Shown here: piece after piece, positions 27,523 through 36,498 of the stretch
How the letters are laid out: every line of letters starts with the position of its first letter
How positions within the stretch are numbered: position 1 is the stretch's first letter
DNA from: Marinomonas spartinae
GTDB lineage: Bacteria; Pseudomonadota; Gammaproteobacteria; Pseudomonadales; Marinomonadaceae
Direction: 5' to 3'
Assembly: GCF_016461715.1 (NCBI RefSeq)
Contig: NZ_JAEMUI010000008.1
Location: 99,914 to 163,913, forward strand
DNA: 64,000 nucleotides
The notes under the pieces: generated by a model
What the model was told of the DNA's origin: nothing
The model's database searches: none
The model's input: the letters and a program-made list of their open reading frames with translations, nothing else
Translations under genes and position numbers: made by a program

Positions 27523-27629
27523 TCTTTGAGCATTGATAAAAGTGGCACTTTGAGGGCTGTATTTCCAAAAAGACAGCATTCTCTGGGAGTGTGCTTTGGT
27601 GATAAGTTGCTTCAATAAACGTTCACGCC

Positions 27630-27674
27630 ACAAAACAGGGCAGATAAGCCATTGAGCCATTTGCCCTGTTTTGT
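27630..27674. terminator. 13-bp inverted repeat upstream of thiL
   Basis: ACAAAACAGGGCA (27630-27642) pairs perfectly with TGCCCTGTTTTGT (27662-27674) around a 19-base loop. With the preceding hairpin it closes the signalling module on its 3' side. The roughly 100 bases that remain before thiL must hold the thiL promoter; I see no clear one. Confidence 0.65.
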
Positions 27675-27779
27675 CTCTGACATCCATCCCACAATCTAGT
27701 ATCCTTCTGCTTTCAAATTACACTTGCCAAACGTCAGGATGATGATCTGGTCGGTTATGTCAGTAATAAGGATAGGTTC

Positions 27780-28730
27780 TTGAAAGAATTCGAGTTGATC
27801 AAAAATATCTTCCAAGCCTCGATGATGGCGAATACGCGTGGTCGTGAGGATATTTTGCTGGGGATTGGGGACGATTGTGCTCAGGTACAGGTACCTGTTG
27901 GGCAGAGTTTGGTGTTTTCTATGGATACTTTGGTCGAGGGGCGGCATTTTCCCTTTGATGCGGATCCTGTGGATATTGGTTATCGAGCCGTGGCAACCTG
28001 TGTGAGCGATTTGGCAGCCATGGGGGCGAAGCCCGCTTTTTTTACCTTGGGGCTGACAATTCCGCAATCGGATCCCCAGTGGTTAGCTGGGTTAGCCCAA
28101 GGAATGGCGGAGTTGGCCGAACCGATAGGGCTGATTTTAGTGGGTGGAGACACCACTAAAGGACCGTTAACCCTTACTTTGCAAGTGCATGGGTATGTGG
28201 AGGCCGATCAAGTGCCATTGCGCGCTAATGCTAAAGTGGGTGATGATATTTATGTGACTGGCTTATTGGGGGACGCGGCAGCGGCAGTGCCAATCGTGAC
28301 GGGGGAGCTGCTTGTGTCCAGTGAGCGATTTGATTATTTTTATGAGCGCTTTTGGCGACCTAAACCTCGCTTAATTGCTGGCATGGCGCTTAAACGTGTC
28401 GTGCATGCCATGATGGATATTTCCGATGGCTTAGCACAAGATATTCAGCATATTTTAATGGCTTCCAACGTGGGAGCTCAGTTGGAAGCAAACGCTTTGC
28501 CGATTTCGTCAGAGTTAGTGGCATGGCAACCTGAGTCGGCGTTATCATTAGCCTTAACGGGTGGTGATGATTATGAGCTGTGTTTTACCGCCCCATCAAG
28601 CGCTGCCCAAGACATTCAACTGATCATTCAAACGCTACATTTACCCTGTGTGAAAGTTGGGACTATTGTTGATTCTGGCTTTACTATTAACGGGTACGAT
28701 GGCGACCTTCGTGGTTGGCAGCATTTTTAA
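27780..28730 (+). CDS. thiL: Thiamine-monophosphate kinase
   Basis: ThiL phosphorylates thiamine monophosphate to the cofactor thiamine diphosphate. The 316-residue protein shows the N-terminal KEFELIKNIF, ATP/metal-binding GIGDDCAQ near residue 36, the MDTLVEGRHFP segment, SDLAAMGAKPAFFTLGL, VGGDTTKG and MDISDGLAQDI. Translation appears to begin at a TTG (27780), with AAGGA seven bases before it; the family normally starts one or two residues before EFELI, which agrees. pgpA follows 62 bases downstream, keeping the usual thiL-pgpA order. Confidence 0.94.
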   Translation: MKEFELIKNIFQASMMANTRGREDILLGIGDDCAQVQVPVGQSLVFSMDTLVEGRHFPFDADPVDIGYRAVATCVSDLAAMGAKPAFFTLGLTIPQSDPQWLAGLAQGMAELAEPIGLILVGGDTTKGPLTLTLQVHGYVEADQVPLRANAKVGDDIYVTGLLGDAAAAVPIVTGELLVSSERFDYFYERFWRPKPRLIAGMALKRVVHAMMDISDGLAQDIQHILMASNVGAQLEANALPISSELVAWQPESALSLALTGGDDYELCFTAPSSAAQDIQLIIQTLHLPCVKVGTIVDSGFTINGYDGDLRGWQHF

Positions 28731-28792
28731 TAGGGTATTGGCGCGCGCCGTAGTCGTGCAACGATCTCGACGATAATTAACGGATATTATTC

Positions 28793-29275
28793 ATGACACA
28801 TCCTGTTCCTGCGTCGATTTGGCGTAATCCTATTCATTTTCTTGCCTTCGGCTTGGGGTCGGGGGCTGCGCCCAAAGCTCCTGGGACGTTTGGTACGGCG
28901 GCAGCCATTATTCCTTTCTTTTTTATCTGGCAGTATTTGTCGGATAGTCAATATTTGCTGATGTTGGTTGCGACTTCTTTGTTGGGTGTTTTTCTGTGCC
29001 ATAAAACGGCGAAAGACTTAGGGGTGCATGATCATTCTGGTATTGTATGGGATGAGTTTGTTGGCTTTTGGATTACCATGTGGTTAGCGCCAACGGGCTG
29101 GCAGTATATTGCTGTGGGTTTTGTGTTATTCCGTTTATTTGATATTTTGAAACCTTGGCCGATTTCTTGGTTTGATAAAAATGTTCATGGTGGCTTTGGT
29201 ATCATGATCGACGATATTCTCGCGGGAGTAGCGGCGTTTGCGGTGATGCAGTTATTGGGGCACTTTGTTTGGTAA
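28793..29275 (+). CDS. pgpA: Phosphatidylglycerophosphatase A
   Basis: PgpA dephosphorylates phosphatidylglycerophosphate to phosphatidylglycerol in the inner membrane. The 160-residue protein has the family N-terminus HFLAFGLGSGAAPKAPGTFG, the acidic HDHSGIVWDEFVGFWITM segment near residue 80, the FRLFDILKPWPISWFDK motif and three to four hydrophobic helices. It is the last gene of the thiL-pgpA pair; the 127-base gap to the next gene has no clear terminator. Confidence 0.94.
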   Translation: MTHPVPASIWRNPIHFLAFGLGSGAAPKAPGTFGTAAAIIPFFFIWQYLSDSQYLLMLVATSLLGVFLCHKTAKDLGVHDHSGIVWDEFVGFWITMWLAPTGWQYIAVGFVLFRLFDILKPWPISWFDKNVHGGFGIMIDDILAGVAAFAVMQLLGHFVW

Positions 29276-29402
29276 ATGCTCTTTGGTCGTCGGCTGTCAG
29301 GCAAAAGCATATAGATTGTCTTCATAAGAATATTGATTTGATGAGAGCATCCTTGTTTTTGAGGTGTGATCATTGTCTTTTTCGTAACAAATAAAGGGTG
29401 TT

Positions 29403-30218
29403 ATGACGCAGGAATTGGATCATCAACAGGCTTTTCAGGTGCATTGCTTAGCCCAAATGGGGGTGATGACTTGGTTGCCAGATAACCAGGTGGTATCGGG
29501 AACGGTCTTTTATCCCGCTAATCCTTGGCCGATGGATCAAGCGTTTGAGCCAGTTGCTAAAACTCAAGTGATTGCGGATCAGATGCAAGGCTTTGGTGTG
29601 GTTGAAACAGCGCCGAAAGTGGTGGCGCCTGAAGCGAAAGAACAATCTGTTGCGAATTTGCGTGAGCAGCTTAATGCTGGCCCCGATATTATTGTAGAAG
29701 ATCTGCAGCCAATCGAAGAATATGCCGTCGACATTGATCTCCCTGTAGAGGAAGAGGTGCCTGCCAAACGCAAGATCATGCGTCTTGAACTGCGTGCGTT
29801 TGCCTTGGCTAATCAGTTGCTTATTTTGACAGAGGTGCCAACGGCGTTCACTCAGCAGGAAGATATTGAACGTTTAGCGCTGAAAATGGGGCAAGCACTT
29901 TTAAAACAGCCGATTGAAGAGTGGTCGAGCAGTGCCTTATCTTGGCCAGGTGGTCTTAGAAATCCATACTTTGTGTCGCGTCAAGATTGGTTGCTGGGTG
30001 CGTTAGAGAGCTTTGTGCAGCGGGTTAGTAAGTCCTTCCCTTCACCGCCTAAAATGGTATTGGCTGGGGCTAGCATTGGCGAGCTATTTGATGAGCTATC
30101 AAGCGAGAGTCCATTAAACGCCTTCCCAGCCGCACGAATTGTTAGCTTACCTGAGCTATTTCGTATTCCTGAGTTGCGCAAAGAAGCATGGCAAATCATG
30201 CAGACAGCCCTTTTCTAA
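29403..30218 (+). CDS. HolD-like protein (DNA polymerase III psi-like), extended
   Basis: The 271-residue protein is unassigned by any strong motif. Its N-terminus (HCLAQMGVMTWLPDNQ) resembles the start of HolD/psi proteins, where LxxMGIxxW binds the chi subunit. Its C-terminus (FRIPELRKEAWQIM) also resembles the end of psi. It lies directly before rimI, as holD does in E. coli. The middle (~70-125) is long and acidic, including EDLQPIEEYAVDIDL, and makes the protein about twice the length of E. coli psi. I regard the HolD assignment as plausible from ends and synteny, not proven. A rimI-linked protein of separate function is the alternative. Confidence 0.55.
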   Translation: MTQELDHQQAFQVHCLAQMGVMTWLPDNQVVSGTVFYPANPWPMDQAFEPVAKTQVIADQMQGFGVVETAPKVVAPEAKEQSVANLREQLNAGPDIIVEDLQPIEEYAVDIDLPVEEEVPAKRKIMRLELRAFALANQLLILTEVPTAFTQQEDIERLALKMGQALLKQPIEEWSSSALSWPGGLRNPYFVSRQDWLLGALESFVQRVSKSFPSPPKMVLAGASIGELFDELSSESPLNAFPAARIVSLPELFRIPELRKEAWQIMQTALF

Positions 30219-30253
30219 TGGGTTATCTGTGCAACACAATTTGGAGTGTGTAA

Positions 30254-30748
30254 ATGCCCCATCCAATTAATTCGTCGCCGCATTACATTCGTTCCGCTTC
30301 AATAGAGGATCTTGAGGCGATTATATCCCTTGATATGGATTCTAACCCACATCCTTGGGGGAAAAATCTGATCAAAGATGCCTTGATGACACGTCAAAAC
30401 TGGGTCATTGAAAGTTACGATGAGCAGGGTAGTATTATAGTCTCTGCTTGGCTGACGGCGTCTGTGTTATTTGAGCAATCTGAGCTTGAGCTCATTGTGG
30501 TTGGTCGGGCTTTTCGTCGACAAGGCTTAGCAAAAGAATTGATGACGCATTGGTTCGACGCTATCAAGCTGCAAAATATTGGCAGAGAACAGCCTGTCAG
30601 TGAGTGTTTACTTGAGGTCAGGGAGTCGAATTTAGGCGCGATTGCTCTATATAAGTCGCTCGGTTTTGAATTGATGGGACGGCGTAAAAACTACTATCAA
30701 AGCGAGCAGGGTAATGAAGCGGCGCTGTTGTTTAATCTAACCATTTGA
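30254..30748 (+). CDS. rimI: Ribosomal protein bS18-alanine N-acetyltransferase
   Basis: RimI is a GNAT acetyltransferase acting on the N-terminal alanine of ribosomal protein S18. The 164-residue protein has the acetyl-CoA-binding loop RRQGLAKEL near residue 84, and the RimI C-terminal pattern LEVRESNLGAIALYKSLGF near 118-136. An N-terminal extension of ~12 residues precedes the usual IR start of the domain. GGAG lies before ATG 30254. Linkage to the HolD-like gene 35 bases upstream parallels the E. coli holD-rimI pair. Confidence 0.9.
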   Translation: MPHPINSSPHYIRSASIEDLEAIISLDMDSNPHPWGKNLIKDALMTRQNWVIESYDEQGSIIVSAWLTASVLFEQSELELIVVGRAFRRQGLAKELMTHWFDAIKLQNIGREQPVSECLLEVRESNLGAIALYKSLGFELMGRRKNYYQSEQGNEAALLFNLTI

Positions 30749-30765
30749 TATCAAGGAGAAAGACC

Positions 30766-31317
30766 ATGAGTAACGTATTAGTCCCCATTGCCAATGGCAG
30801 TGAAGATATTGAAGCCATTACTATTATTGATGTACTACGCCGTGGTGGTGTCGAGGTGACAGTCGCCAGTATAGAAGAGGCTAAGCAAGTAACAATGGCG
30901 TTTGGTAATAAGCTAGAAGCGGACGTGCTGTTAACCGAGGTGGCGGACAAACAATACGATGCTATTGTGCTACCTGGCGGAATGCCAGGGGCAGAGCATC
31001 TACGTGACTGTAAGCTTTTGATCGACATGTTGGAAAAACACGATATTCAGGACGCACTGCTCTGTGCAATCTGTGCCTCACCAGCATTGGTATTTGGTAC
31101 CCATGGTTTTGTGGTCGATAAACAGGCTACTTGCTACCCTAGTTTTGAAAAAGGTCTGACGGGGGCGGAATATATTTCTGACCAGCCTGTGGTGATGGAT
31201 GGCAATATCATTACCAGCCAAGGTCCAGCAACAGCCATGGCGTTTGCCCTTGGTGTATTGGCGAATCTTGAAGGCTACGAAGCCACGCAAAAAATTGCCG
31301 ATGGGTTGTTGTGCTAG
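30766..31317 (+). CDS. yajL: DJ-1/PfpI family protein, YajL-like
   Basis: The 183-residue protein belongs to the DJ-1 group: VLVPIANGSEDIEAI at the N-terminus with the conserved glutamate, the VLPGGMPGAEHL segment near residue 66 and the reactive nucleophile-elbow cysteine in CAICASPALVF near 100-106. YajL proteins protect against oxidative and carbonyl stress. A longer frame begins at 30745, but AAGGAG sits before ATG 30766. It follows rimI by 17 bases and may be co-transcribed. A perfect 8-bp inverted repeat (31343-31364) lies 26 bases after the stop. Confidence 0.87.
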   Translation: MSNVLVPIANGSEDIEAITIIDVLRRGGVEVTVASIEEAKQVTMAFGNKLEADVLLTEVADKQYDAIVLPGGMPGAEHLRDCKLLIDMLEKHDIQDALLCAICASPALVFGTHGFVVDKQATCYPSFEKGLTGAEYISDQPVVMDGNIITSQGPATAMAFALGVLANLEGYEATQKIADGLLC

Positions 31318-31342
31318 CCGTAGGGTATATATTTTGAGGTTA

Positions 31343-31364
31343 TTCTTGACCAAAAAGTCAAGAA
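31343..31364. repeat. 8-bp inverted repeat between yajL and carA
   Basis: TTCTTGAC and GTCAAGAA flank CAAAAA. There is no T-run downstream. It could be a weak 3'-end hairpin of yajL or an operator near the carAB promoter, which must lie in this interval. Confidence 0.45.
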
Positions 31365-31466
31365 GAAAGTTGTCTTATTTATGAGTTTTTGCCCATTTTT
31401 GGCGCTATTGAGTGGACGCCATGGGCGTATCAGAGTAGAATTGGGCAGATTTTTTGAGCGCGAGTT

Positions 31467-31549
31467 CTATTGATGTTCGATCAATAGATGAACGGCAAAA
31501 ACGCAATTTCTTAAAAGCGAGATGAGCCGCCGGTTTGTCTCGCTTTTTT
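31467..31549 (+). promoter_or_regulatory. carAB leader: pause-type hairpin followed by intrinsic terminator
   Basis: CTATTGAT/ATCAATAG (31467-31487, loop GTTCG) forms an 8-bp hairpin. Twenty-five bases later AAAAGCGAGA (31513-31522) pairs with TCTCGCTTTT (31538-31547) ahead of six T (31544-31549), a complete intrinsic terminator. Only 32 bases separate it from the carA start, too few for a promoter, so carAB transcripts must read through it: the layout of an attenuator. A T-rich tract (31451-31455) precedes the first hairpin, and a possible leader [11 protein letters not shown] (31488-31514) ends inside the terminator stem. Confidence 0.65.
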
Positions 31550-31581
31550 GCAACCTGATAGGCTCTAAATGGGAGGTTCCT

Positions 31582-32712
31582 TTGGCAACATCAGCGATTC
31601 TGGCTCTGGAAGATGGCACGATTTTTAAAGGGGTGTCGATCGGAGCAGATGGCTCCTCAACCGCCGAAGTAGTATTTAACACTTCGATGACTGGTTATCA
31701 AGAAATTCTTACTGATCCTTCCTATGCTCGACAAATGGTCACTCTGACCTATCCCCACATTGGCAACACTGGCGTTAATTCTGAAGATGAAGAATCCAAA
31801 CAAGTATGGTGTGAGGGGTTAATTATCCGTGATCTGCCATTATTGGCGAGCAGTTGGCGTAAAGAGGAAGATTTAGATGCTTACCTCAAACGCAAAGGGG
31901 TTGTCGGTATCGCCGACATCGATACACGTAAACTCACGCGTATTTTGCGAGAAAAAGGCGCGCAAGCTGGGTGTATCATGGCAGGTGAGCATCTTGACGA
32001 AGAGGCGGCGATTGCTGCTGCGCGAGCTTTCCCTGGGCTAAAAGGCATGGACCTTGCGAAAGAGGTGACCTCCGAAGAGTCTTACCAATGGACAGAGTCT
32101 ACTTGGGATCTGGTAAAGGGACACACTACACCAGCGTCTTTTGACTTCCATGTTGTTGCTTATGATTTTGGCGTGAAGACAAATATTTTGCGTATGTTGG
32201 TAGAACGTGGCTGCCGTTTGACGGTTGTGCCAGCGAAAACGCCAGCAAGTGATGTGCTTGCGCTTAACCCAGATGGGATTTTCCTATCCAATGGTCCGGG
32301 CGACCCTGAGCCATGTGATTATGCGATCCAAGCCATCAAAGATATCTTGGAGACTGAAATTCCTGTGTTTGGCATCTGCCTTGGTCACCAGTTGTTGGCC
32401 CTTGCGAGCGGTGCGAAAACCAAGAAAATGAAGTTTGGTCACCATGGGGCTAACCACCCAGTTCAAGACATTAAGAAAGGCACTGTGATGATTACCAGCC
32501 AAAACCACGGTTTTGCAGTGGACGAAGACACGCTGCCTGCGAATCTTGAAGCGACTCACAAATCCTTGTTCGACGGTTCTTTGCAAGGTATTGCGCGAAC
32601 AGATAAAAAGGCGTTTAGCTTCCAAGGTCACCCAGAAGCGAGCCCAGGGCCACACGACGTTGCGCCACTGTTCGATCAGTTTATCGAAAACATCAAAGCC
32701 ACCAAAGCCTGA
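31582..32712 (+). CDS. carA: Carbamoyl-phosphate synthase small subunit
   Basis: CarA is the glutaminase subunit that feeds ammonia to CarB for carbamoyl phosphate, shared by arginine and pyrimidine synthesis. The 376-residue protein has [14 protein letters not shown] at its start, the [19 protein letters not shown] block, and a class I amidotransferase domain with nucleophile cysteine in [11 protein letters not shown] and a C-terminal [11 protein letters not shown]. The start is a TTG at 31582 with GGAGG six bases upstream, which gives the correct family N-terminus. A longer open frame (from 31522) would place the start inside the terminator hairpin. Confidence 0.95.
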   Translation: MATSAILALEDGTIFKGVSIGADGSSTAEVVFNTSMTGYQEILTDPSYARQMVTLTYPHIGNTGVNSEDEESKQVWCEGLIIRDLPLLASSWRKEEDLDAYLKRKGVVGIADIDTRKLTRILREKGAQAGCIMAGEHLDEEAAIAAARAFPGLKGMDLAKEVTSEESYQWTESTWDLVKGHTTPASFDFHVVAYDFGVKTNILRMLVERGCRLTVVPAKTPASDVLALNPDGIFLSNGPGDPEPCDYAIQAIKDILETEIPVFGICLGHQLLALASGAKTKKMKFGHHGANHPVQDIKKGTVMITSQNHGFAVDEDTLPANLEATHKSLFDGSLQGIARTDKKAFSFQGHPEASPGPHDVAPLFDQFIENIKATKA

Positions 32713-32727
32713 GCAGGAACGAATACT

Positions 32728-35700
32728 ATGCCAAAGCGTACTGACATAAAAAGCGTCTTAATTTTAGGTGCAGGCCCTATTGTCATCGGTCAAGCCTGTG
32801 AATTTGATTACTCCGGTGCTCAAGCGTGTAAAGCGCTTCGCGAAGAAGGCTTCCGCGTTATTCTGGTGAACTCTAACCCAGCGACCATCATGACCGACCC
32901 TGTCATGGCCGATGCCACTTACATTGAGCCGATTGAGTGGCAAACCGTTGAAAAAATCATTGAGAAAGAGCGCCCAGATGCGGTGCTTCCAACCATGGGC
33001 GGGCAAACTGCTCTGAACTGTGCGTTAGATCTTGAACGCCATGGGGTGCTAGCGAAATACAATTGTGAAATGATCGGTGCCACAGCGGATGCCATCGACA
33101 AAGCCGAAGATCGTCATCGTTTCGACGAAGCAATGAAAGCGATTGGCCTAGAATGCCCTCGTGCAGGCATTGCACACAACATGGAAGAAGCTCTGAAAGT
33201 GCAAGCGGAAGTGGGCTTCCCTTGTATTATCCGTCCTTCTTTCACCATGGGCGGAAGCGGTGGCGGTATTGCTTACAACATGGAAGAGTTCGACGAAATC
33301 TGTACCCGTGGTTTGGACCTATCCCCAACCAATGAACTGCTGATCGATGAATCTTTGATCGGTTGGAAAGAGTATGAGATGGAAGTGGTTCGTGATAAGA
33401 ACGACAACTGTATCATCGTTTGTGCCATCGAAAACTTCGATGCCATGGGGGTACACACAGGTGACTCGATCACCGTTGCTCCAGCGCAAACCCTGACCGA
33501 CAAAGAATACCAAATCATGCGTAATGCCTCGTTGGCCGTATTGCGTGAAATTGGTGTCGAAACTGGTGGTTCCAACGTTCAGTTTGGTATGGATCCGAAG
33601 ACAGGCCGTTTGGTAGTCATCGAAATGAACCCTCGTGTGTCGCGTTCTTCTGCATTGGCGTCCAAAGCAACGGGTTTCCCTATTGCAAAAATTGCGGCGA
33701 AATTGGCCATCGGCTACACCTTGGATGAATTGAAAAACGACATCACAGGTGGACAAACACCAGCCAGCTTCGAGCCTGCGATTGACTACGTTGTAACGAA
33801 AATTCCGCGTTTCACGTTCGAGAAATTCCCGCAAGCGAATGACCGTTTGACGACGCAAATGAAATCAGTAGGCGAAGTGATGGCGATTGGCCGTAACTTC
33901 CAAGAGTCACTGCAAAAAGCGTTACGTGGCCTAGAAACTGGCTCGGATGGGTTTAATCCCCAGCTGGATTTCAGCGAAGAAAACAGTAAAGAAAAACTGG
34001 CGTTTGAGCTGCAATCACCTGGTTCTGAGCGTATTTGGTACATTGGCGACGCGTTCCGTTCAGGTATGACGGTGGATGAAGTCTACCAAGTTACTGGCAT
34101 CGACCCTTGGTTCTTGGTGCAAATCGAAGATTTGATCAAAGAAGAAGCAGCCTTGGCTGATAAAGGTCTGGTCGACATGACCTATGATGTGTTGCGTCGT
34201 CTAAAACGCAAAGGTTTCTCTGATGCACGTCTTGCAAGCTTGCTGAGTGTGACCGAAAAGTCCATGCGTGAGCGTCGTTATTTGATGAATGTGCACCCAG
34301 TCTACAAACGTGTGGACACTTGTGCGGCAGAATTTGCGACCAATACCGCGTACATGTACTCCACTTATGAAGACGAGTGTGAAGCAGCCCCGACTGATCG
34401 TGAAAAAGTGATTATTCTAGGGGGCGGTCCAAACCGTATCGGCCAAGGTATTGAGTTTGACTACTGCTGTGTTCACGCGGCGCTAGGATTACGTGAAGAC
34501 GGTTACGAAACCATCATGGTGAACTGTAACCCAGAAACAGTATCGACGGATTATGATACTTCTGATCGTTTATACTTCGAGCCAGTCACCCTAGAAGATG
34601 TACTAGAAATTGTCCGCACGGAAAAACCCACAGGGGTGATTGTGCAGTTTGGTGGACAAACGCCACTGAAAATCGCTCGTGCGTTACAAAATGAAGGGGT
34701 GCCGATCATCGGTACGACGCCTGAGTCGATTGACCGTGCCGAAGACCGTGAGCGTTTCCAAAGCATGATTCAGCGCCTAGGTTACAAACAGCCTCATAAT
34801 GCGACAGTGCGAAGTGTTGAGCAAGCAGCGGCAAAAGCCGCTGACATCGGTTACCCGCTCGTGGTTCGTCCATCTTATGTATTGGGCGGTCGTGCGATGG
34901 AAATCGTCTACAACGAAAAAGAACTGATGCGCTATATGACCAGCGCAGTAAAAGTTTCTAACGACAGTCCCGTGTTGCTGGATCACTTCTTGAATGCGGC
35001 GATTGAGATCGATATCGACTGTATCTGTGATGGTCATCAAGTGGTGATCGGCGGCATTATGCAGCACATTGAGCAAGCTGGCGTCCACTCTGGTGACTCA
35101 GCTTGTTCTTTGCCTCCATACTCACTGCCAAGTGATGTTCAAGACCAAATCCGCGAGATGATCAAGAAAATGGCCCTTGAGCTAGGTGTGGTGGGTTTGA
35201 TGAACACACAGCTTGCGGTTCAAGATGGCGAAATTTATGTGATCGAAGTGAACCCTCGTGCCTCACGTACCGTACCTTTCGTGTCTAAGTGTATTGGTCG
35301 TTCTTTAGCACAAGTGGCGGCTTTGGTTATGGCCGGTAAAACGTTGGAAGAGCTTGGTTTTACTGAAGAAATCATTCCAGCCTACTACAGTGTGAAAGAA
35401 GCCGTTTTCCCATTCAATAAATTCCAAGGCGTTGATCCGATTCTTGGGCCTGAAATGAAGTCAACGGGTGAAGTGATGGGCGTGGGCGATACTTTTGCTG
35501 AAGCCTTTGGTAAAGCCGCATTAGGTGGTGGCACGGTGTTGCCGACGTCTGGTCGTGCCTTTATCAGTGTCCGTGACATGGACAAAGATGGGGCCGTGGA
35601 GGTGGCGCGTCGTTTGCTTGAGCAGGGCTTTAATTTAGTGGCAACAGAAGGGACGGCAAAACACTTAACCGCCCATGGCGTGCCAGTGGATAGAGTCAAC

Positions 35701-35943
35701 AAGGTTAACGAAGGCCGTCCGCATATCGTTGATATGCTGAAAAACGGTGAAATTGATTACATTATTAATACCACTGCAGGCACACAAGCTATTGCAGACT
35801 CTTCTGTGATTCGTCGTACAGCATTACAGCGCAAGGTTTGTTACACTACGACGTTGGCCGGCGCTGAAGCGACAAGTATGGCGATCAGCTTGAAAGGTGA
35901 AACCAAAGTTAGAAGATTGCAAGATTTGCACTTGGGGAAATAA
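32728..35943 (+). CDS. carB: Carbamoyl-phosphate synthase large subunit
   Basis: CarB makes carbamoyl phosphate from bicarbonate, ammonia and two ATP. The 1071-residue protein contains two homologous ATP-grasp halves: the first starts [20 protein letters not shown], the second [20 protein letters not shown] near residue 555. Both have the FSEEN/ARS-type ATP-grasp signatures such as [20 protein letters not shown] and [20 protein letters not shown]. An allosteric MGS domain (last ~130 residues) binds UMP/ornithine. It lies 15 bases after carA, and its stop TAA shares an A with the greA start codon. Confidence 0.97.
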   Translation: MPKRTDIKSVLILGAGPIVIGQACEFDYSGAQACKALREEGFRVILVNSNPATIMTDPVMADATYIEPIEWQTVEKIIEKERPDAVLPTMGGQTALNCALDLERHGVLAKYNCEMIGATADAIDKAEDRHRFDEAMKAIGLECPRAGIAHNMEEALKVQAEVGFPCIIRPSFTMGGSGGGIAYNMEEFDEICTRGLDLSPTNELLIDESLIGWKEYEMEVVRDKNDNCIIVCAIENFDAMGVHTGDSITVAPAQTLTDKEYQIMRNASLAVLREIGVETGGSNVQFGMDPKTGRLVVIEMNPRVSRSSALASKATGFPIAKIAAKLAIGYTLDELKNDITGGQTPASFEPAIDYVVTKIPRFTFEKFPQANDRLTTQMKSVGEVMAIGRNFQESLQKALRGLETGSDGFNPQLDFSEENSKEKLAFELQSPGSERIWYIGDAFRSGMTVDEVYQVTGIDPWFLVQIEDLIKEEAALADKGLVDMTYDVLRRLKRKGFSDARLASLLSVTEKSMRERRYLMNVHPVYKRVDTCAAEFATNTAYMYSTYEDECEAAPTDREKVIILGGGPNRIGQGIEFDYCCVHAALGLREDGYETIMVNCNPETVSTDYDTSDRLYFEPVTLEDVLEIVRTEKPTGVIVQFGGQTPLKIARALQNEGVPIIGTTPESIDRAEDRERFQSMIQRLGYKQPHNATVRSVEQAAAKAADIGYPLVVRPSYVLGGRAMEIVYNEKELMRYMTSAVKVSNDSPVLLDHFLNAAIEIDIDCICDGHQVVIGGIMQHIEQAGVHSGDSACSLPPYSLPSDVQDQIREMIKKMALELGVVGLMNTQLAVQDGEIYVIEVNPRASRTVPFVSKCIGRSLAQVAALVMAGKTLEELGFTEEIIPAYYSVKEAVFPFNKFQGVDPILGPEMKSTGEVMGVGDTFAEAFGKAALGGGTVLPTSGRAFISVRDMDKDGAVEVARRLLEQGFNLVATEGTAKHLTAHGVPVDRVNKVNEGRPHIVDMLKNGEIDYIINTTAGTQAIADSSVIRRTALQRKVCYTTTLAGAEATSMAISLKGETKVRRLQDLHLGK

Positions 35944-36419
35944 TGAAAAAAGTACCAATGACGGTGGAAGGAGAGGCTCGTCTCCGTCAAGAGCTTAACC
36001 ACCTTAAATCCGTAGTTCGTCCTCGCGTGATTGCTGATATTGCAGAAGCACGTGAACATGGCGACTTAAAAGAAAACGCAGAATATCACGCGGCTCGTGA
36101 AGAACAGGGCTTTACTGAAGGGCGTATTAAAGAGATCGAAGGGAAATTAGCTGACTCACAAGTGATTGATGTCAAAACGATGCCTGCCACTGGGAAGGTG
36201 GTGTTTGGCACGACGGTGACCTTGTTCAATGTGGATACCGAAGACACTGTTACCTATCAAATCGTGGGTGATGATGAGGCAGACGTGAAATTGAAGAAAA
36301 TTTCTTATGCGTCTCCGATCGCAAAAGCCATTATTGGGAAAGAAGAAGGTGACGAAGTCACTGTCAAAATCCCAAGTGGTGAAGCGGTGTATGAGATCGA
36401 GAAAGTCGAATACATTTAA
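35943..36419 (+). CDS. greA: Transcription elongation factor GreA
   Basis: GreA enters the secondary channel of RNA polymerase and stimulates cleavage of backtracked RNA. The 158-residue protein has the N-terminal coiled coil (residues ~1-75, [19 protein letters not shown]) with the acidic tip [20 protein letters not shown] and a C-terminal FKBP-like domain ending [20 protein letters not shown]. The ATG overlaps the carB stop by one base, so translation is probably coupled to carB. The carAB-greA order is common in gammaproteobacteria. Confidence 0.96.
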   Translation: MKKVPMTVEGEARLRQELNHLKSVVRPRVIADIAEAREHGDLKENAEYHAAREEQGFTEGRIKEIEGKLADSQVIDVKTMPATGKVVFGTTVTLFNVDTEDTVTYQIVGDDEADVKLKKISYASPIAKAIIGKEEGDEVTVKIPSGEAVYEIEKVEYI

Positions 36420-36454
36420 TCTTCGCTATTCTCTAGAACATCAAAAAAGAAATC

Positions 36455-36489
36455 AAAAAACCACGGTGCGTAAGCCCCGTGGTTTTTTT
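36455..36489. terminator. Bidirectional terminator after greA
   Basis: AAAAAACCACGG (36455-36466) and CCGTGG followed by seven T (36477-36489) form a stem flanked by A and T runs on both sides. It serves greA and the convergent GMC oxidoreductase gene. Confidence 0.9.
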
Positions 36490-36498
36490 AAAAAAAGC

